Position numbers and translations under genes: made by a program. This document shows, piece by piece, positions 1 through 11,265 of a stretch of DNA of 64,000 bases. The notes below the pieces were generated by a model, which was given only the letters and a program-made list of their open reading frames with translations, did no database searches and was not told the DNA's origin. The DNA is taken from NCBI RefSeq assembly GCF_029227915.1, contig NC_079882.1, positions 27,890,001 to 27,954,000 of the forward strand, given 5' to 3'. The stretch is from Hydractinia symbiolongicarpus. Lineage: Eukaryota; Cnidaria; Hydrozoa; Anthoathecata; Hydractiniidae. How positions within the stretch are numbered: position 1 is the first letter of the stretch; each line of letters begins with the position of its first letter.

Positions 1-725
1 ATTAGTTCCTGTAGTCTCTTTAATTTAATAACTCAAGTACCTTAGTCAAAATCAACACCCTTAGGTGATATGGCAACAAAGTGTTTTTAGGACTTAGAAG
101 GAGAATTGATGTCAATGACTTTATAACTGGGATTTTTAGGCCTCTATAACCCAGTACAGATGCATATAGTGCCCGCAAATGTAAAGTCATAAATTAGATG
201 TTGCTACGGTAACACATCATTATTTAATTATCGTATGTAGCTAGAACACATTTAAAAGTATGAATTTCTAAAAGCATAAATTCAAAACAATGATTAGAAT
301 CTACAGGTTAAAAAAGAGCTTAGGGAAAAAAACATTCGCTAAATTATTGTAAATATGTTTAACCAGCGTTTAATCAGATTTACTAGTTTGTGCATTTGTA
401 GCTTCAATTTATTTGTTCAAACGTCCAGTTACAAATTTTGTGCACGTCGTACATAATTTTCTTCCATCGTTATTTCGTGCATAAAAAATTAATGAAATTT
501 TAATTCTGAATAATTAATGAAGGTTTTCCAGAAAAATTTTAATTACGGATGCGTTATTTGAATGGCTAAACACTTAAAGTCAGTTATTTCATCAATGTCT
601 TCGCTACGGAATGCACGCTAGTTAATATTCATGTGTTACAAAATTGTTGTAGTAATCAGATTGCTTTACACTGATATGAGCAAAATTAATGTTATATAAA
701 GAAATATGTAATCAGAAATTAATTA
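1..725. other. No supported gene; 3' flank of gene A
   Basis: AT-rich sequence downstream of the gene A stop codon. I see no coding signature, RNA gene or repeat with a partner elsewhere in the window. It probably contains the 3' UTR and polyadenylation region of gene A, but no single site is convincing. Confidence 0.4.
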
Positions 726-3700
726 TTAGAACTTTAAATAATACATACAAGGACACTCTTCTATTGCTGAGCAGGATTTATTTTCTGGCGGAGAGCAAAA
801 AAAACCTATCCAATCTTCATGGGATATTTCACACGATACACTAGCAACATCAGTGCGAAGTCCACATCCGTTGTAAACACATGTATAAGTAATACCTTTC
901 ACAAAATTTGTTGATCGTCTTCCTAAAACATAAGCCTCAAATTACATCAAATTAAAATTGGAAAATTCAGCAATGTACCCCTACATATTATTCATTAACT
1001 AGTAGCATGATTGAACACTCATTTTGTAATGTGAAAGTGAGATATGTTTGCATTTTTTCGTGCTTAGAATATTACCTTTGTAAGATCTTCATTCACACCA
1101 TAGCAATAACAATTACAAATACTATTTTTTATAAAAAAAATGTATAAAATTGCATACCCAATACGTATCCATACATTGGATCTTCTTGTTTTGTAGATCC
1201 ATCGTAGAACATACCGACATAAGGATGTTCCTTCATTCCAAGGCCAAGTGCAAACTTTTTAGTTAAATGTTTACCAAGATAACCAACAACAACTTTCTCA
1301 CTTCCCCCTTTAGCTACAATGTAAAATAATATAATGTCCATGGTAACACAATGAGAACTGAATAATTATAACTGAAATTAAACATACTTCTCCGAAAGCC
1401 AATTTGATACTCCTCGTCACCAATAGCAGGAGCTACAAGAAAGAGCAACATGTGACTGTAACACAAATAGTTACCTAAAAGAATTTACCTATGACGTATT
1501 CAAAAACAGTACCTGAATTAGATAAAGTCAGCATATCATCTTTAGTAGCAAAGATGCGATCACCCATATTATTTTCATAGATGTGGTCTCTAAGATTGGC
1601 AGATGTCCCGGAACTTTTAAGAAATTCTACCCAGTTTATGTTGTCATTCATATTGCTGCTTCTCATTCCCACCAAAAAAGCATCATATTTTCTGGAATAA
1701 GCAAATGGTGATATGACATCTTGATTGTCAAAGTTAGTAAACAGGTTGTCTAAATTCAAACTGTTAGAATCTTTAAGTTTATTCCAGTAATCACCATCAT
1801 ATTTCCATTTATCCTGTAAGAACAAAAAGTACAGCACTAGAAAAGCTATGCGTTCTAAACAGGTTGACTGTGAGATTTGCCTATTGTGAAAAGCCTATTA
1901 AATGATACTTTGAAACCTTGAAAAATCATATCAGAAAATATCACACTAACACTACCAATCGAAAGGCTAATAAGGAAAAGTTATTGTTATATACAATACA
2001 AGTAATTTCGTAAAGCTTTTTAGCTTATTAAATAAAATGATATTCTTTCCTAAAAACAACAAAGAGTTGATTGTTATTAGTCTCAAAATGAACTGCCTCT
2101 CAAGCTATTTTCACTCTTAGTGTATATTTAAGTGTAACTTTTTGTTATAAAAATGCTCTGGTTTAACTTCCATTATTTTGTTTCGCGCGGTTATTTATGA
2201 AAGATGATGTTTATTAAGACGGTCGTTTTTAGGCTAAGGAAGAAACTAAGTTCTACGACGAATAAATAGGTGATGAGAAAGAGCAAATTAATTTGATAAA
2301 AAGGACTGCGGGAGCAAATCATAATACACACACGCAGAAGTTACTGAGGTTTGTTGTTTTTTTATTAAATTCTGTTTAGAAATGTACTTACGTTGGAAGG
2401 ACTGAGCTCAAGCAACACGTCATAAACACCTTTCGAAATTTGACCTGCAACGAAATTGTTTTGTGATTTATTGGTGTTTGTAGTAACTTTATATTGCGAA
2501 AAATTACTAAAGTTTCTGAAAGGTAATGCACACATTACGGACTGGTTGTGGATGATATTCCAACATTTTTCTCAGTTCAGATTTTAAGCTTTAGAAACTC
2601 GCACAGGACTGTCAATAAAAAATTAAAAAAGGAATATACTCCTTTTATGTAAACACTAAATGACCTGTAAGCAAAGTTAAAAAAAAAATCGATAGATGTT
2701 ACTCTACTGTTATGGTAACGCCAACCTGCATTTTCGACACTAAGGTCATTAAATGTAAACAAGGTAGCATTTAACATTTACCGTTTGTTTTAGTCTGTAC
2801 GTATATTGGATAACATCGAATTCTTTTGCAAGAATCTGTGTAATATGTCATATAAACCACATACATTGCGGTGGAATCCAATTCTTTTATACGAGTGCCA
2901 TGTTTAGCATAAGGAATGGTAAGAAAATTTGAATATGTCGGTTCATAATAGTTATCATATTCAATTTGAACATTGGAGTATGTTGAAAAATCGTGACCAC
3001 CAAATATTTTGTCATTCCATGCCACAATAATCTCTGTGTCACTCACTATTGATACGTGAACAGTTTTTGTTGCATCGTCGTTATAATCTAAACACCAGTT
3101 GTACAAGTCGTAACTTCAAAAAAGTTACTGTTATTTCATCAATGCTGCAAAAATTTTGATCATAATTCTATTTGAACACATGAAATCAGTTGTATAGAAA
3201 GGTTATCAGATTTACTCTTCATTTTTTAGCAAACATGACAGTGATATTAGATTTAACAAAATAGCTTCAACGCTTTTTCAGGTCTGCAGTAAGATTCAAA
3301 ATGAAAGAAAAATTTTAGTCTAAAAAACGATGCCCGTGAATTCTCAAAGAAGTGCCCACTGTTAATACTAGAAAAATTAATGAGAAAGAAGACGCTATAT
3401 ATGTTCTTTTCGTTTTCCTTCTTCACCCCGTTTTTTCATCATAAAAACTATTATGAAGACATCTCACCATAGATGCATTTATATTCCACTTTAGCGTATT
3501 TATGTACGCCACCGCATGGATCACCTCCAAACACATCAGACCGTGCTGTTACATCACAACTCTGCTTGCCATCGCATTCACTTACAACAGTTGCAAGTGA
3601 ATTTGCTGCCTTACAGCTGTCTGTGCTATAATTTTCAACGCAAAGATTTCCCTCTTTTCTTCCATATAATGCATCAATTATCTTTATCTTACCACCTTGT

Positions 3701-4366
3701 AAGCAATCTATTGTTTTTGTGTCTCCTTCACAAATTACTTCTAAAACATAATGCAATAACAAAGGAGGATGATCAACCTGAATAGATATGATAGGACAAT
3801 AAAAGGAGAATGTTGATTTTGATTTTAAGAAGTATTTTCTTTTACATGTCATTTTTGCGTTCATAACAGGATAAATAAAAGGTATTGTGCCTTTTGTTGA
3901 AGTTACTCTAACGCCAATTGCCTAATATGTTATATAGATATAGGTCTTTCTTTTTTTAATTAACTTCAATTGTAAATACCTATATTTAGTATGCATAAGG
4001 AAAATAAAACTCTTCAGCTTGGAACATTCAGACTTATGATTCGGCAAACATCGCCTAAATAAGTTAGTATAATAGGAAGTGGTGGAATTGAATTGAAAGT
4101 AGGGGTTAACAAAAAAAATGTGGAAAAAGAAAACTTGGGCGAAAGACAGATCTAGAGCTCTGCAAACAATTCTGTAATTTATTCTATTTTCTTAATGCAC
4201 GTAAGAATATTTGTTAAAAAAATTAATCCAAGCAATTTTAAAATACATAACATAATTTAATAAAAAGAATAACTTAATTAAAAAAAAATCGTGTGTTACC
4301 GAAGCAGTTGCATTCAACAGCCACACAGTTGCAAACCAAAAGAAAAAGCAATACGATAAACTTCAT
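726..4366 (-). CDS. Gene A: secreted SUEL-lectin / FN3-like protein, 473 aa, 8 exons
   Basis: Exons (minus strand): 4300-4366, 3468-3740, 2782-3087, 2392-2444, 1813-1489, 1432-1388, 1313-1158, 922-726. All have GT donors and AG acceptors, all seven junctions keep phase, and the lengths sum to 1422 nt (473 codons plus TAA). Residues 1-20 are a signal peptide (MKFIVLLFLLV...). Residues 23-113 are a SUEL/rhamnose-binding lectin domain with its conserved Cys, the DALYGR motif and the DPCGG...KYAKVEYKC end. Residues 114-215 resemble an FN3 fold (VHVSIVSDTEIIVAW). About 216-408 is a region I do not recognise. The last 65 residues hold eight Cys in a loosely TSP1-like spacing. No TM segment is seen, so the protein is probably secreted and carbohydrate-binding by family. 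The start module is paralogous to that of gene B at 41452. Exon 3 uses the acceptor at 3088; the longer open frame upstream is out of phase. Confidence 0.85.
3468..3740 (-). CDS. Gene A exon 2: SUEL galactose/rhamnose-binding lectin domain
   Basis: The exon encodes one complete SUEL lectin domain from VICEGDTKTIDC to VEYKCIY. It has the family landmarks: a Cys pair at the N-terminus, the IIDALYGR box, SLATVVSECDGKQSC, and FGGDPCGGVHKYAKVEYKC. Both splice sites are phase 1, so the domain is an insertable module. In this family the domain binds L-rhamnose or D-galactose, but sugar specificity cannot be read from the sequence. Confidence 0.9.
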
Positions 4367-4406
4367 CTAAATAAAAATAGTAGAGTGACTATCTAAAAAT
4401 TATTTT

Positions 4407-4415
4407 CCTTTTATA
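4407..4415 (-). promoter_or_regulatory. Possible TATA box of gene A
   Basis: TATAAAAGG reads on the minus strand 41-49 nt before the gene A start codon. If used, the 5' leader would be under 20 nt. However, a TTTAG acceptor-like sequence abuts the ATG, so the true 5' end may be an upstream or trans-spliced leader and this box could be chance. Confidence 0.3.
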
Positions 4416-4419
4416 GGTA

Positions 4420-5925
4420 AAAACAGTGACGCTGTAAACAAGTATGTTATCGTTAATGTAAAACATAAGCTTGTGTTACACTAAAAATTAAAAAAAAAAC
4501 AACTAAAAAAAAGTTATCTGACATACTGTTTTAACTTTTTCATATATTCATTATATATGGGTCCATTAAAAATACAAAATTAGCAACAATACAGCTGTGA
4601 TTATTATACTCATATATAATATTTCATTATATATTTATATGGAAACAGTCGTATTTATACTGAGATAACTAATTATCTGAGCCGGAATGTTCATCGGCGT
4701 TGACTAATTTTGCAGCCTGGACAACAGGTAGTAATACAATTTGATCTCTTGCCAAAAAAATTCAATCATTATATTAAAAGTGGGGTTAGCAAAAAAAAAT
4801 TGTAGGAAAAAAAATGTAAAAAAATGTGTTATAATGATATTAAGACGGTCGAATTGAAAGAATATCGACGATAAGGTATTTAGTATGGTAGATAGTTATA
4901 TTAGAAGATCCCAAGGTCGAGGTATGTATTGATTCGTTAAACGGATTCATTCATTATATACTGAAATAAACTTTTCATATCAGACGAAAAGTTTATTTCA
5001 GTATAAATGCAGCTAATCAAAAATGTAGCACATAATTTTTTTGTCTCACGTTTTTTTATCACTGCACCACAAATCACATCTAAAAATACTTATCTCAATA
5101 CTAACATTTTAAACATTTATTGAATTATAATTTTATTTTACGTAGGTCACATACATTATTCATACTTAGATAATATTATGTTGTTAAGCACGAAAAATAA
5201 ACACGCGAAAACTAACTTTCAATGCTGGGTATTGAATTTATCTGGCTGAAATAAGGAAATTGTCGAAAAAGAAGTATTATCCCTCACCTCAAAATCAAAT
5301 GTTTTTACAAGTTTTCTTCTTTATTTTTGCTTGTTTTGCTGTGGCAATTGTGGGACGCCGTATTGATTACTTTTGCCTGAAAAAATTCAAAGTATAATGT
5401 GATAGTTTGTGTTAAAAAAAATGCTATTGCAGTGTTTCTTTAAAGCATTTTTAAAAAAGAAAGCGTTCTGAAATTAAGTGATAAACAACTTTTTGGCCTT
5501 ATTTGCCTCTTTCAACTTTTCTTCTTATCTTAAAAAAAAATGATAACAAACTTCATTTTTTGAGCACATTAAGATTTTTGTTTCAATTGTGTCAACAATA
5601 ATCATTAGAATAGATTTAAAAGTTTACAATTTAATAAGGTTTTTACAAGCTCAACTAAAAATGAGAAATTCTCAAAAGTACAAAAACTACAAAAGTGTAA
5701 TAAGTATATAGGTAACTTAGGTAAAAAATGTACAATAGTGGATAAAATAGTTTCGTGGAAATATATATTGCTGCCGAAAATGTTACAATAGACACTTTGA
5801 TTAAATACAAATAATAATTTGTCAAAAATGAGCTGCTTAGATTAATAGATAAATAAAATAATAAATAAGATAAACCGCATGCTCAAGTGCTTGACTTGCT
5901 TGTTCAAACCCAGTTTTAACCAGGA
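4420..5925. other. Intergenic AT-rich region with one perfect inverted repeat
   Basis: No open frame or RNA gene is supported between gene A and the Penelope-like relic. The only structure is the 20-bp-arm inverted repeat at 4957-5005, listed separately. Confidence 0.4.
4957..5005. repeat. Perfect inverted repeat, 20-bp arms, 9-nt loop
   Basis: The left arm TATACTGAAATAAACTTTTC (4957-4976) is exactly complementary to 4986-5005, with loop ATATCAGAC. It could be the core of a short palindromic element or a transcribed hairpin. It does not lie next to any gene end I can identify. Confidence 0.85.
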
Positions 5926-5931
5926 ATTATG

Positions 5932-6690
5932 CTAACCTTTTTTAAGTTTGAGTTGCCAATCAGTATCAACATGATTTAAAATGGAAACGATTTTTATTAC
6001 AAACCATTTTACAAGAATGAGACATTTCAAGATGTTTAAAAATGTGCGAACGTTTATCAGAAACCAAATGTTCCTTAATTTGACTGAACCGGTGTCTAGT
6101 GGTTTCACCCACATTGCAAGCCTTACAGCTACCGCACACTTAATTTCTACATAATTCCAGACTTAAAGGATTTTAGAACTTAATCTTTACGAGACAAAAG
6201 ATCTTTAACTTTGTGTGATTTTATGTTAACTATACTTACATTTACTTCTTTTCAAAATTTGTCTAGAAGAAAATTTTCACTTTGAATAATAGTCGAATAC
6301 TTACCAACAAATGGCAACCTAAAATATCTTTTTTTATAGTATTTGATTATTTATCAGTTTGTGTTAACTTATCATTTAAAAAATCAGAAATATGTCAACC
6401 AACTAGTTTTTGAGGAGAAAAATTAATAATTAAGTATCAGAAGTAAGAAACGTGATGTCTTGATCAATGTATTTCCGATCGTTGTTTATTTAAAGCATTC
6501 TATCAATCAGAGTATGTATTAAATTAATTTTGTATATGGTTGGAAAAGAACCTAAACAGTTGGTGAGTAAACTAGCGTGCATAGGTTTTTGTAAAATAAA
6601 TGTGAAAGGTATTCGAAGTATGTTCAATAAGGATATCAAGAAATGAAATTTTATTATGAAAACTAGTCGATAAAGACCGTATAGAGCCTA
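5932..6690 (-). mobile_element. Penelope-like retroelement relic (RT 3' end plus GIY-YIG domain)
   Basis: Reading the minus strand and allowing frameshifts gives ISFLDILIEHTSNTFHI, then a degraded YKINLIHTLIDR segment near 6500-6660. This matches the C-terminal reverse-transcriptase part of Penelope-like elements (SFLDV...YRKPTFTG...YK..LI..LI.RA). Further on, near 6000-6140, come ACNVGETTRHRFSQIKEHL, SDKRSHIFKHLEMSH and, in a shifted frame, DTDWQLKLKK, matching the GIY-YIG endonuclease (VGET...R..EHL...SHI..HL). Stops and frameshifts show it is dead. A LINE carrying GIY-YIG would be the alternative. Confidence 0.7.
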
Positions 6691-6907
6691 AAATGCTGAT
6701 CAAGAAAATGTATATGACTATGTGCTTTTCACGAACGCTTAACAAGATAAAGGTTTGAAAATTCTGCTTACATCAGCCAATTCCCCTCAAAGTACAAAAC
6801 ATTATTTTTTAGAACATTTTATACTCGTTGCATTTATCATATATATCTTAATTTACTGATTAAGAAAATGTATAAGATCATGTACTTTTGACAAGCAGTT
6901 ACAGATA

Positions 6908-7085
6908 TACTAAAGTTTAGAGATGTTGTGATGACGTCATCAATCCGGCTATCCGAAACGGATTCGGAGACGTAGGTTTTGGTAACTTATCCAATTTGGT
7001 CTCAGGTTGTTTTTAGTTACCCATAAGTGAAAAATAAATGACGTCACCACCTTGTTTCTATGATTTTTGGCCTCAAAATATCACT
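6908..7085 (-). repeat. Dispersed repeat family R1, copy 1
   Basis: The reverse complement of this stretch aligns with 21300-21455 and partly with 20930-21035. Shared blocks include GAGGCCAAAAA/TAA, AAGGTGGTGACGTCA, TTTTTCAC, GGGTAACTA and TCTCCGAATCCGTTTCGGA. No coding capacity is seen. It is probably a non-autonomous element or part of one, lying directly next to the 3' end of the YR retrotransposon. Confidence 0.75.
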
Positions 7086-7126
7086 GCATTGTAATGACTT
7101 CATTAATTTAAATGAAGTTATTTGCT

Positions 7127-7202
7127 AATTCGTACCTCAATCGAAAATAAGTTCATTTATTATTATTCTATATTTCTTTATATAGTAGAGTCAGTCTAGA
7201 AA
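7127..7202 (-). repeat. Split direct repeat B2 of the YR element
   Basis: Aligns over 76-79 nt with 7408-7486. Both copies begin AATTCGTA.CT, contain CGAAAATAA.TT.ATTTATTATTA and end TAGAGTCAGTCTAGAAA. It marks the distal 3' boundary of the element. About 107 nt separate it from repeat A2. Confidence 0.8.
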
Positions 7203-7309
7203 GGTACAGCGAGTGTCATAAAATATCTAACACAAAATATACCGTGTATATTTCTTTCCTCAATATATGTCCTACAAATATCCTTATAATCTAGGTGGGA
7301 GGGTCAATG

Positions 7310-7404
7310 CTATCGACTTGTGATGAGTCGTAAGACGATACACACGTCAAAAGACTAGGACACGTGATAAAGGCGCACCAAAGAAGCAAATAAATTCATT
7401 TATT
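7310..7404 (-). repeat. Split direct repeat A2 of the YR element
   Basis: Direct repeat of 11266-11350: both contain CTATCGACTTGTGATGAGT, GTAAGACG, AAAAGACTAGGACACGTGAT and CAAATAA.TTCAT. This copy carries a roughly 10-nt insertion (ATACACACGTC) relative to A1. Confidence 0.85.
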
Positions 7405-7407
7405 TTC

Positions 7408-7486
7408 CAATTCGTATCTGAAACGAAAATAACTTTATTTATTATTATCTATAGTTTTTTATCACTTAGTAGAGTCAGTCTAGAAA
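7408..7486 (-). repeat. Split direct repeat B1 of the YR element
   Basis: Internal partner of the repeat at 7127-7202, ending in the same TAGAGTCAGTCTAGAAA string. It abuts repeat A2, as expected for the B1-A2 junction of Ngaro/PAT elements. Confidence 0.8.
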
Positions 7487-7552
7487 TGACTTGTAGCGAT
7501 TGTAACAGAAGCAGCAGCTACATGGTATATCGCTACAATGCAAATAAAATAT

Positions 7553-8063
7553 TTACAGGTCTAGCCCTAATGAAACAAATAGCAAATTCTCAATACTGTC
7601 GTCAACATAACCGTTTTTTGCATTTACAGATTTCCATCTGCCATGATTTTGAAAGATGCGATCGATTACATGTCTTTTGGCTGCTACAGTAGCACCACTT
7701 TGCCGGAAGCTATGCATCCTAAACAGTTTCTCGTCTAACCCGATGTTTTTAATGTATTTCAGGATTGCAGATCTAGCTATTGGATATGAAATTGGTGTAT
7801 TTTTCTTTCTGATGCAATGTGTTGCAGAGGTTTTGCAAAAGTTCATTGGTCGGAAAAAGAAACTCTACATCGTCGCTGATGCAGGACATGTTGATGTACT
7901 TTCTTAGAATTTTAACAGGACATATGTCAGATGATCTTTTGGAAATAAACACACGGCATCCGTCACAATATTGATCGGTTTTCGATTTTTCAATGAAAAG
8001 CTTTGAAATTAACAGTTTAACAGTTTTAGATTCATAACCTCGTATATCTAAGACAGCCAGCAA
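7553..8063 (-). pseudogene. Catalytic domain of tyrosine recombinase of the YR retrotransposon
   Basis: Two overlapping frames make up the domain. The first (7773-8063) begins VLDIRGYESKTVKLLISK, leading into the beta-strand region and DICPVKILRKYI. The second (7553-7846) carries RMHSFRQSGATVAAK, the H-x-x-R box, followed by FQNHGRWKS and GYVDD with the conserved second His and the Tyr nucleophile. A frameshift near 7800-7840 separates them. In an intact element this enzyme integrates the circular cDNA. Confidence 0.75.
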
Positions 8064-8267
8064 ATGCTAATATCATCATCGTGAAAATTCCAAGGTCTAA
8101 TAAAGTATTATTGTCGCCTTTCAGCGTTTTATAAATTTCGTGGATCTGATCCACAGTGACAGATTATTTCTTCTTTTTCGGATGGTGGCAGATTCGTTTA
8201 GCTGCATTCAAAATATATCCGCACAATATCGCAGGATCTGCGTAACTGGAAATATTGTGAAAATATC

Positions 8268-9185
8268 TTATTGCGTAATAGCTACTTTCGATAGCATTAA
8301 GAGATTCGCCTGACTGTATTGACTGACAAGGAACAAGACAACATGTTCGGGTTTAGATGGCAATGGAAGGACTTCCAAAAACTGGTCGCACCATTTTCTC
8401 TTATTGAAATAAGATTGGTATTTCTTTATTGTGTTCTCGGCAAGAGCATGTAGAGACGCGTCGTCCAACTTTTCAGCAAGAGACTTGAGTTGTGGATTTT
8501 CGACTGTATTTACAATACTGTAAGTGGAATGACCTAAATGTATACATATAAACCCATGATATTAAAGGCCTCTTACATCAGATGTTTTCAAAATTAGTTT
8601 TCAAAGCTAAAAACCAGAAAACCTAGTTTTAAAAATTGAGAACCTGTTCTCTAGAAAACCTAGTTTTCAACATTCAAAATGTTTAAAGCCCGTTCAATTA
8701 TATTTTAGTTATTGCGAAGTCAGCAAATGACTTTAAAAGCAACAATGCTTCCTTTACATCTAGAAGAGCCCAAAAAAGAATCTTTAAAATGTCCTTGTTT
8801 CAAGATTTCAGAAGTATTGCTCTCAAACCAATAGTCATAGATAAATTCCTTGTAACCATTTTCAATGTGCAGGAGAGGCCAAAATTGTGCGGAAGGCCAA
8901 TGCGGTAAAAGAAGAATCCGGTTTATCACTTTGATAAAAAGAGACACGGAGGGGGGGGGGGGGGGGTGGGGCAAAGAAATTATTTTCGAAACACCAGTCT
9001 TGAGAAAAAGCATCTACAGCCTCTGTACCAGGTACGAGATATTTTGAGTTAAAACGGTCAACCTTTTTGTAATCAAAGTTAGAGAACCTGTTGATGGTAA
9101 ATGGTCCCCATTTAGTGTTCAGAAATACGAAAAAATTTGGAGTTATTTTCCAATCATCAGGATAAACCAATTTAGAAAAATAGTC
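8268..9185 (-). pseudogene. RNase H C-terminal/connection segment and start of tyrosine recombinase
   Basis: The 8862-9170 frame reads KWGPFTINRFSNFDYKK, RFNSKYLVPGTEAVDAF and SQDWCFENN, the segment that follows RNase H in DIRS/Ngaro polyproteins (WGP..DRFA...PG...DAF...W..ENN..PP). A long C run then encodes prolines, after which frames shift. The 8268-8468 frame (ALAENTIKKYQSYFNKRKWCDQF, split here: LAENTIKKYQSYF then KWCDQF) matches the N-terminal SAM-like DNA-binding domain of a tyrosine recombinase. Confidence 0.7.
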
Positions 9186-9189
9186 CGTT

Positions 9190-10709
9190 TTTTACCTTAA
9201 GTTCCCTACGAACACATGTTACGTCGAACGAAATATTGAAGTACTTTATATAACTATAAATCTATAAAGTTTGTCAGTCTATCAGGTTTGCTACTTTCAT
9301 TTTTACTTACGTACATTGCTGCTTTGTTATCTGTTCTCCAAGAAATACAAGTGTTTCTAAAACGACTTCCAAACGCTTTTAAAGCAAATCTAATAGCTTC
9401 AAGCTCTCTCCACGTAGAGGTCTTTACACTCTCAAGTTGGTTAAAATTTTAAAACAAACCCATTTTGATTCTCCTAAAGGCTTCTAGGCCATTGTTACTT
9501 GCATGAGGATAAACAACAATCTTCGCTTTAATGGGATTATTGTATCTCTCCAAAACAAAATCACTTTATGCGCTTCGTGACAATTAAGAATGTTCAATCT
9601 ACTGTCCCATGATAACTGATCGTCGATTGCATTGTATAGAGAAGGCCTTTTTTAATCTGACTATGTTTGATAACAAAAATTTTGTTGAAACAACTTTTTC
9701 TGTTAAACGAGACAACGATCTTGCAGTAGTGTAAGGGCTTTTTAATAGGAATTCAGCTATTAAAATTATGGATAAGATACCTTCTGGATTAATTTTGTAA
9801 GTATTTTGTACTAAATTTATTGTCACCCTCAAGTCATACATTTTACCGGCTCCCATATTGATTTTTCTTCGTTAATGGCAAACCCAGATTTCTTCAAAAG
9901 TAAACAAACTATCTTAGCTGCTTTCTTAATTTTCTCATATGTATATTCAATTCCTGCACCGTCGTCTATATAAACTGATATGTTTATTGAATCTTTGTGC
10001 CAGACAGAAACTAGTGGCCTTAAGAGCTTAGTAAATCCATTTGGAGCCGAAGAAAGGCCAAAAGGTAAAATAGTAAAAACATAAAACGATTCTTTGTTAT
10101 TTCTTTTCCAGGAAAACCCCAGGTAAATTTGGTGTTCTGCGAATGTATCGACATGATGGTATCCTTCTCTTAAATCAAACTTGAATAAAAAGACCCAGGA
10201 CGAACAAACTGACGGAACTCGCGCCAATCATCAAACTTTACGTGTTCTTGACATTCGTTTACATGGCTAAGATCGAGAGTCAGACGCTTTTTTCCAGACG
10301 AGCTGATAGCGACAGATAAAGGATTAATAACTTCTGGTTTAAAAGGTACTTCGATTGCTGAACGGGCTATGAAAAGTTCGTCAATGGAATTTGATACGAA
10401 TTCATGATACGTCAAAGCAGACTGATTATTTTTGAAATGTTTTGATTCTGGTGTTTTTAACAAATGCAATTTGAATCCTTCTTAAAACATATTTACAATA
10501 AATTTATTAGTCCCTAACTGCTCCCAGAATAGCCAATGTTTTTTCAGTCTTCCCTTAACAATGTCTGAATCTAATTCAAGATTATTATAAGACCTTTCTT
10601 TGTCTCTTAAAAACCCTAAGTTAAAATCAAAATCAAGTAACTTATCTTTAATCATTCCTGTTGCTTGAGGGCCTTGTGCAACCTCTTTTCCAGTGTCCAC
10701 GGTCACCAC
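9190..10709 (-). pseudogene. RT-RNase H of the YR retrotransposon, frameshifted
   Basis: Segments in order: GRLKKHWLFWEQLG (10482-10709 frame), then HEFVSNSIDEL and RLTLDLSHVNE (10170-10469 frame). The RT core follows with FKFDLREGYHHV, LGFSWK, TILPFGLSSAP, FTKLLRPLVSVW and the catalytic YIDDG (9829-10227 frame). At 9300-9420 come STWRELEAIRFALKAF and TDNKAAMY, the RNase H core of DIRS-order elements. Frame changes between segments make the polyprotein non-functional. The RT catalytic aspartates (YIDD) are still present. Confidence 0.8.
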
Positions 10710-10868
10710 ACTGCAAGCAGATGTCTGTCGGTTTTGTTGTTGCTATAGGCATAGTGATTCTGAAGCTAGGCCCCCCTTGAAGATGAATTGATGTGTTGGT
10801 CTCTACGTGTTATTGTTGATGATGGCACAATCTTTCTCCGTTTTTGTTGTTTTGACAACGCTCTCTTC

Positions 10869-11249
10869 TCAGATGCTCTGATTTTTTTTCTCATCTGCAG
10901 AATCACTCGCTATACTATCTGATTCGTATTCCGCTACTGTGCCCCACCCAGCTGGTGACTTGTAAGCGATGCGTATGAGTTTGTTTCTTGCTTTGATCTC
11001 ATCAATAGCGGTTTCAATTCTCTTTGTAGATCTTTTTCTAGAACCATTTTGAACTAACTCCATAATTTCTTCAAGGTTTTCTCTCAATTCTTGGTTGAAT
11101 TTAAACTGCTTCTTATTCGCCTTATATTTAAATTCATGCTCTCTCTTTCTCTTCTTTGAGGTTTCTTCAGATACAATGTCTCTTTTCAAAGTAGAAAGTT
11201 TAGCATCAAAGTAAGCCTTAAGTTCTGAAACTGCCTCTCTAGTCGACAT
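10869..11249 (-). CDS. Gag-like protein of the YR retrotransposon
   Basis: A 126-residue open frame with a methionine 17 nt inside repeat A1. It is highly charged and predicted helical (SELKAYFDAKLSTLKRDI, KKRKREHEFKYKANKKQFKF), then acidic and Ser-rich at the end. The KANKKQFKFN motif resembles Gag ORFs of Ngaro/DIRS elements. A zinc knuckle of the same Gag lies just downstream in another frame: C-x2-C-x4-H-x4-C (CLQCGDRGHWKRGC) near 10680-10735. The two parts are now out of register, so Gag is broken. Confidence 0.7.
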   Translation of the reverse strand: MSTREAVSELKAYFDAKLSTLKRDIVSEETSKKRKREHEFKYKANKKQFKFNQELRENLEEIMELVQNGSRKRSTKRIETAIDEIKARNKLIRIAYKSPAGWGTVAEYESDSIASDSADEKKNQSI

Positions 11250-11265
11250 CCTACCTGTACCAATT

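Noticed and set aside
3088-3113. Longer start for gene A exon 3 using the acceptor at 3114
   Set aside because: It leaves the exon out of phase with the lectin exon and meets a stop. The acceptor GTGTTTAG at 3088 gives a perfect phase-1 join.
3516-3785. Plus-strand open frame of 89 codons opposite the gene A lectin exon
   Set aside because: It is antisense to a clear SUEL domain with proper splice sites. The same kind of shadow appears opposite the gene B lectin (40032-40247).
8865-9047. Plus-strand Gly-rich open frame
   Set aside because: It runs through a G homopolymer antisense to the RNase H/connection segment of the YR retrotransposon.
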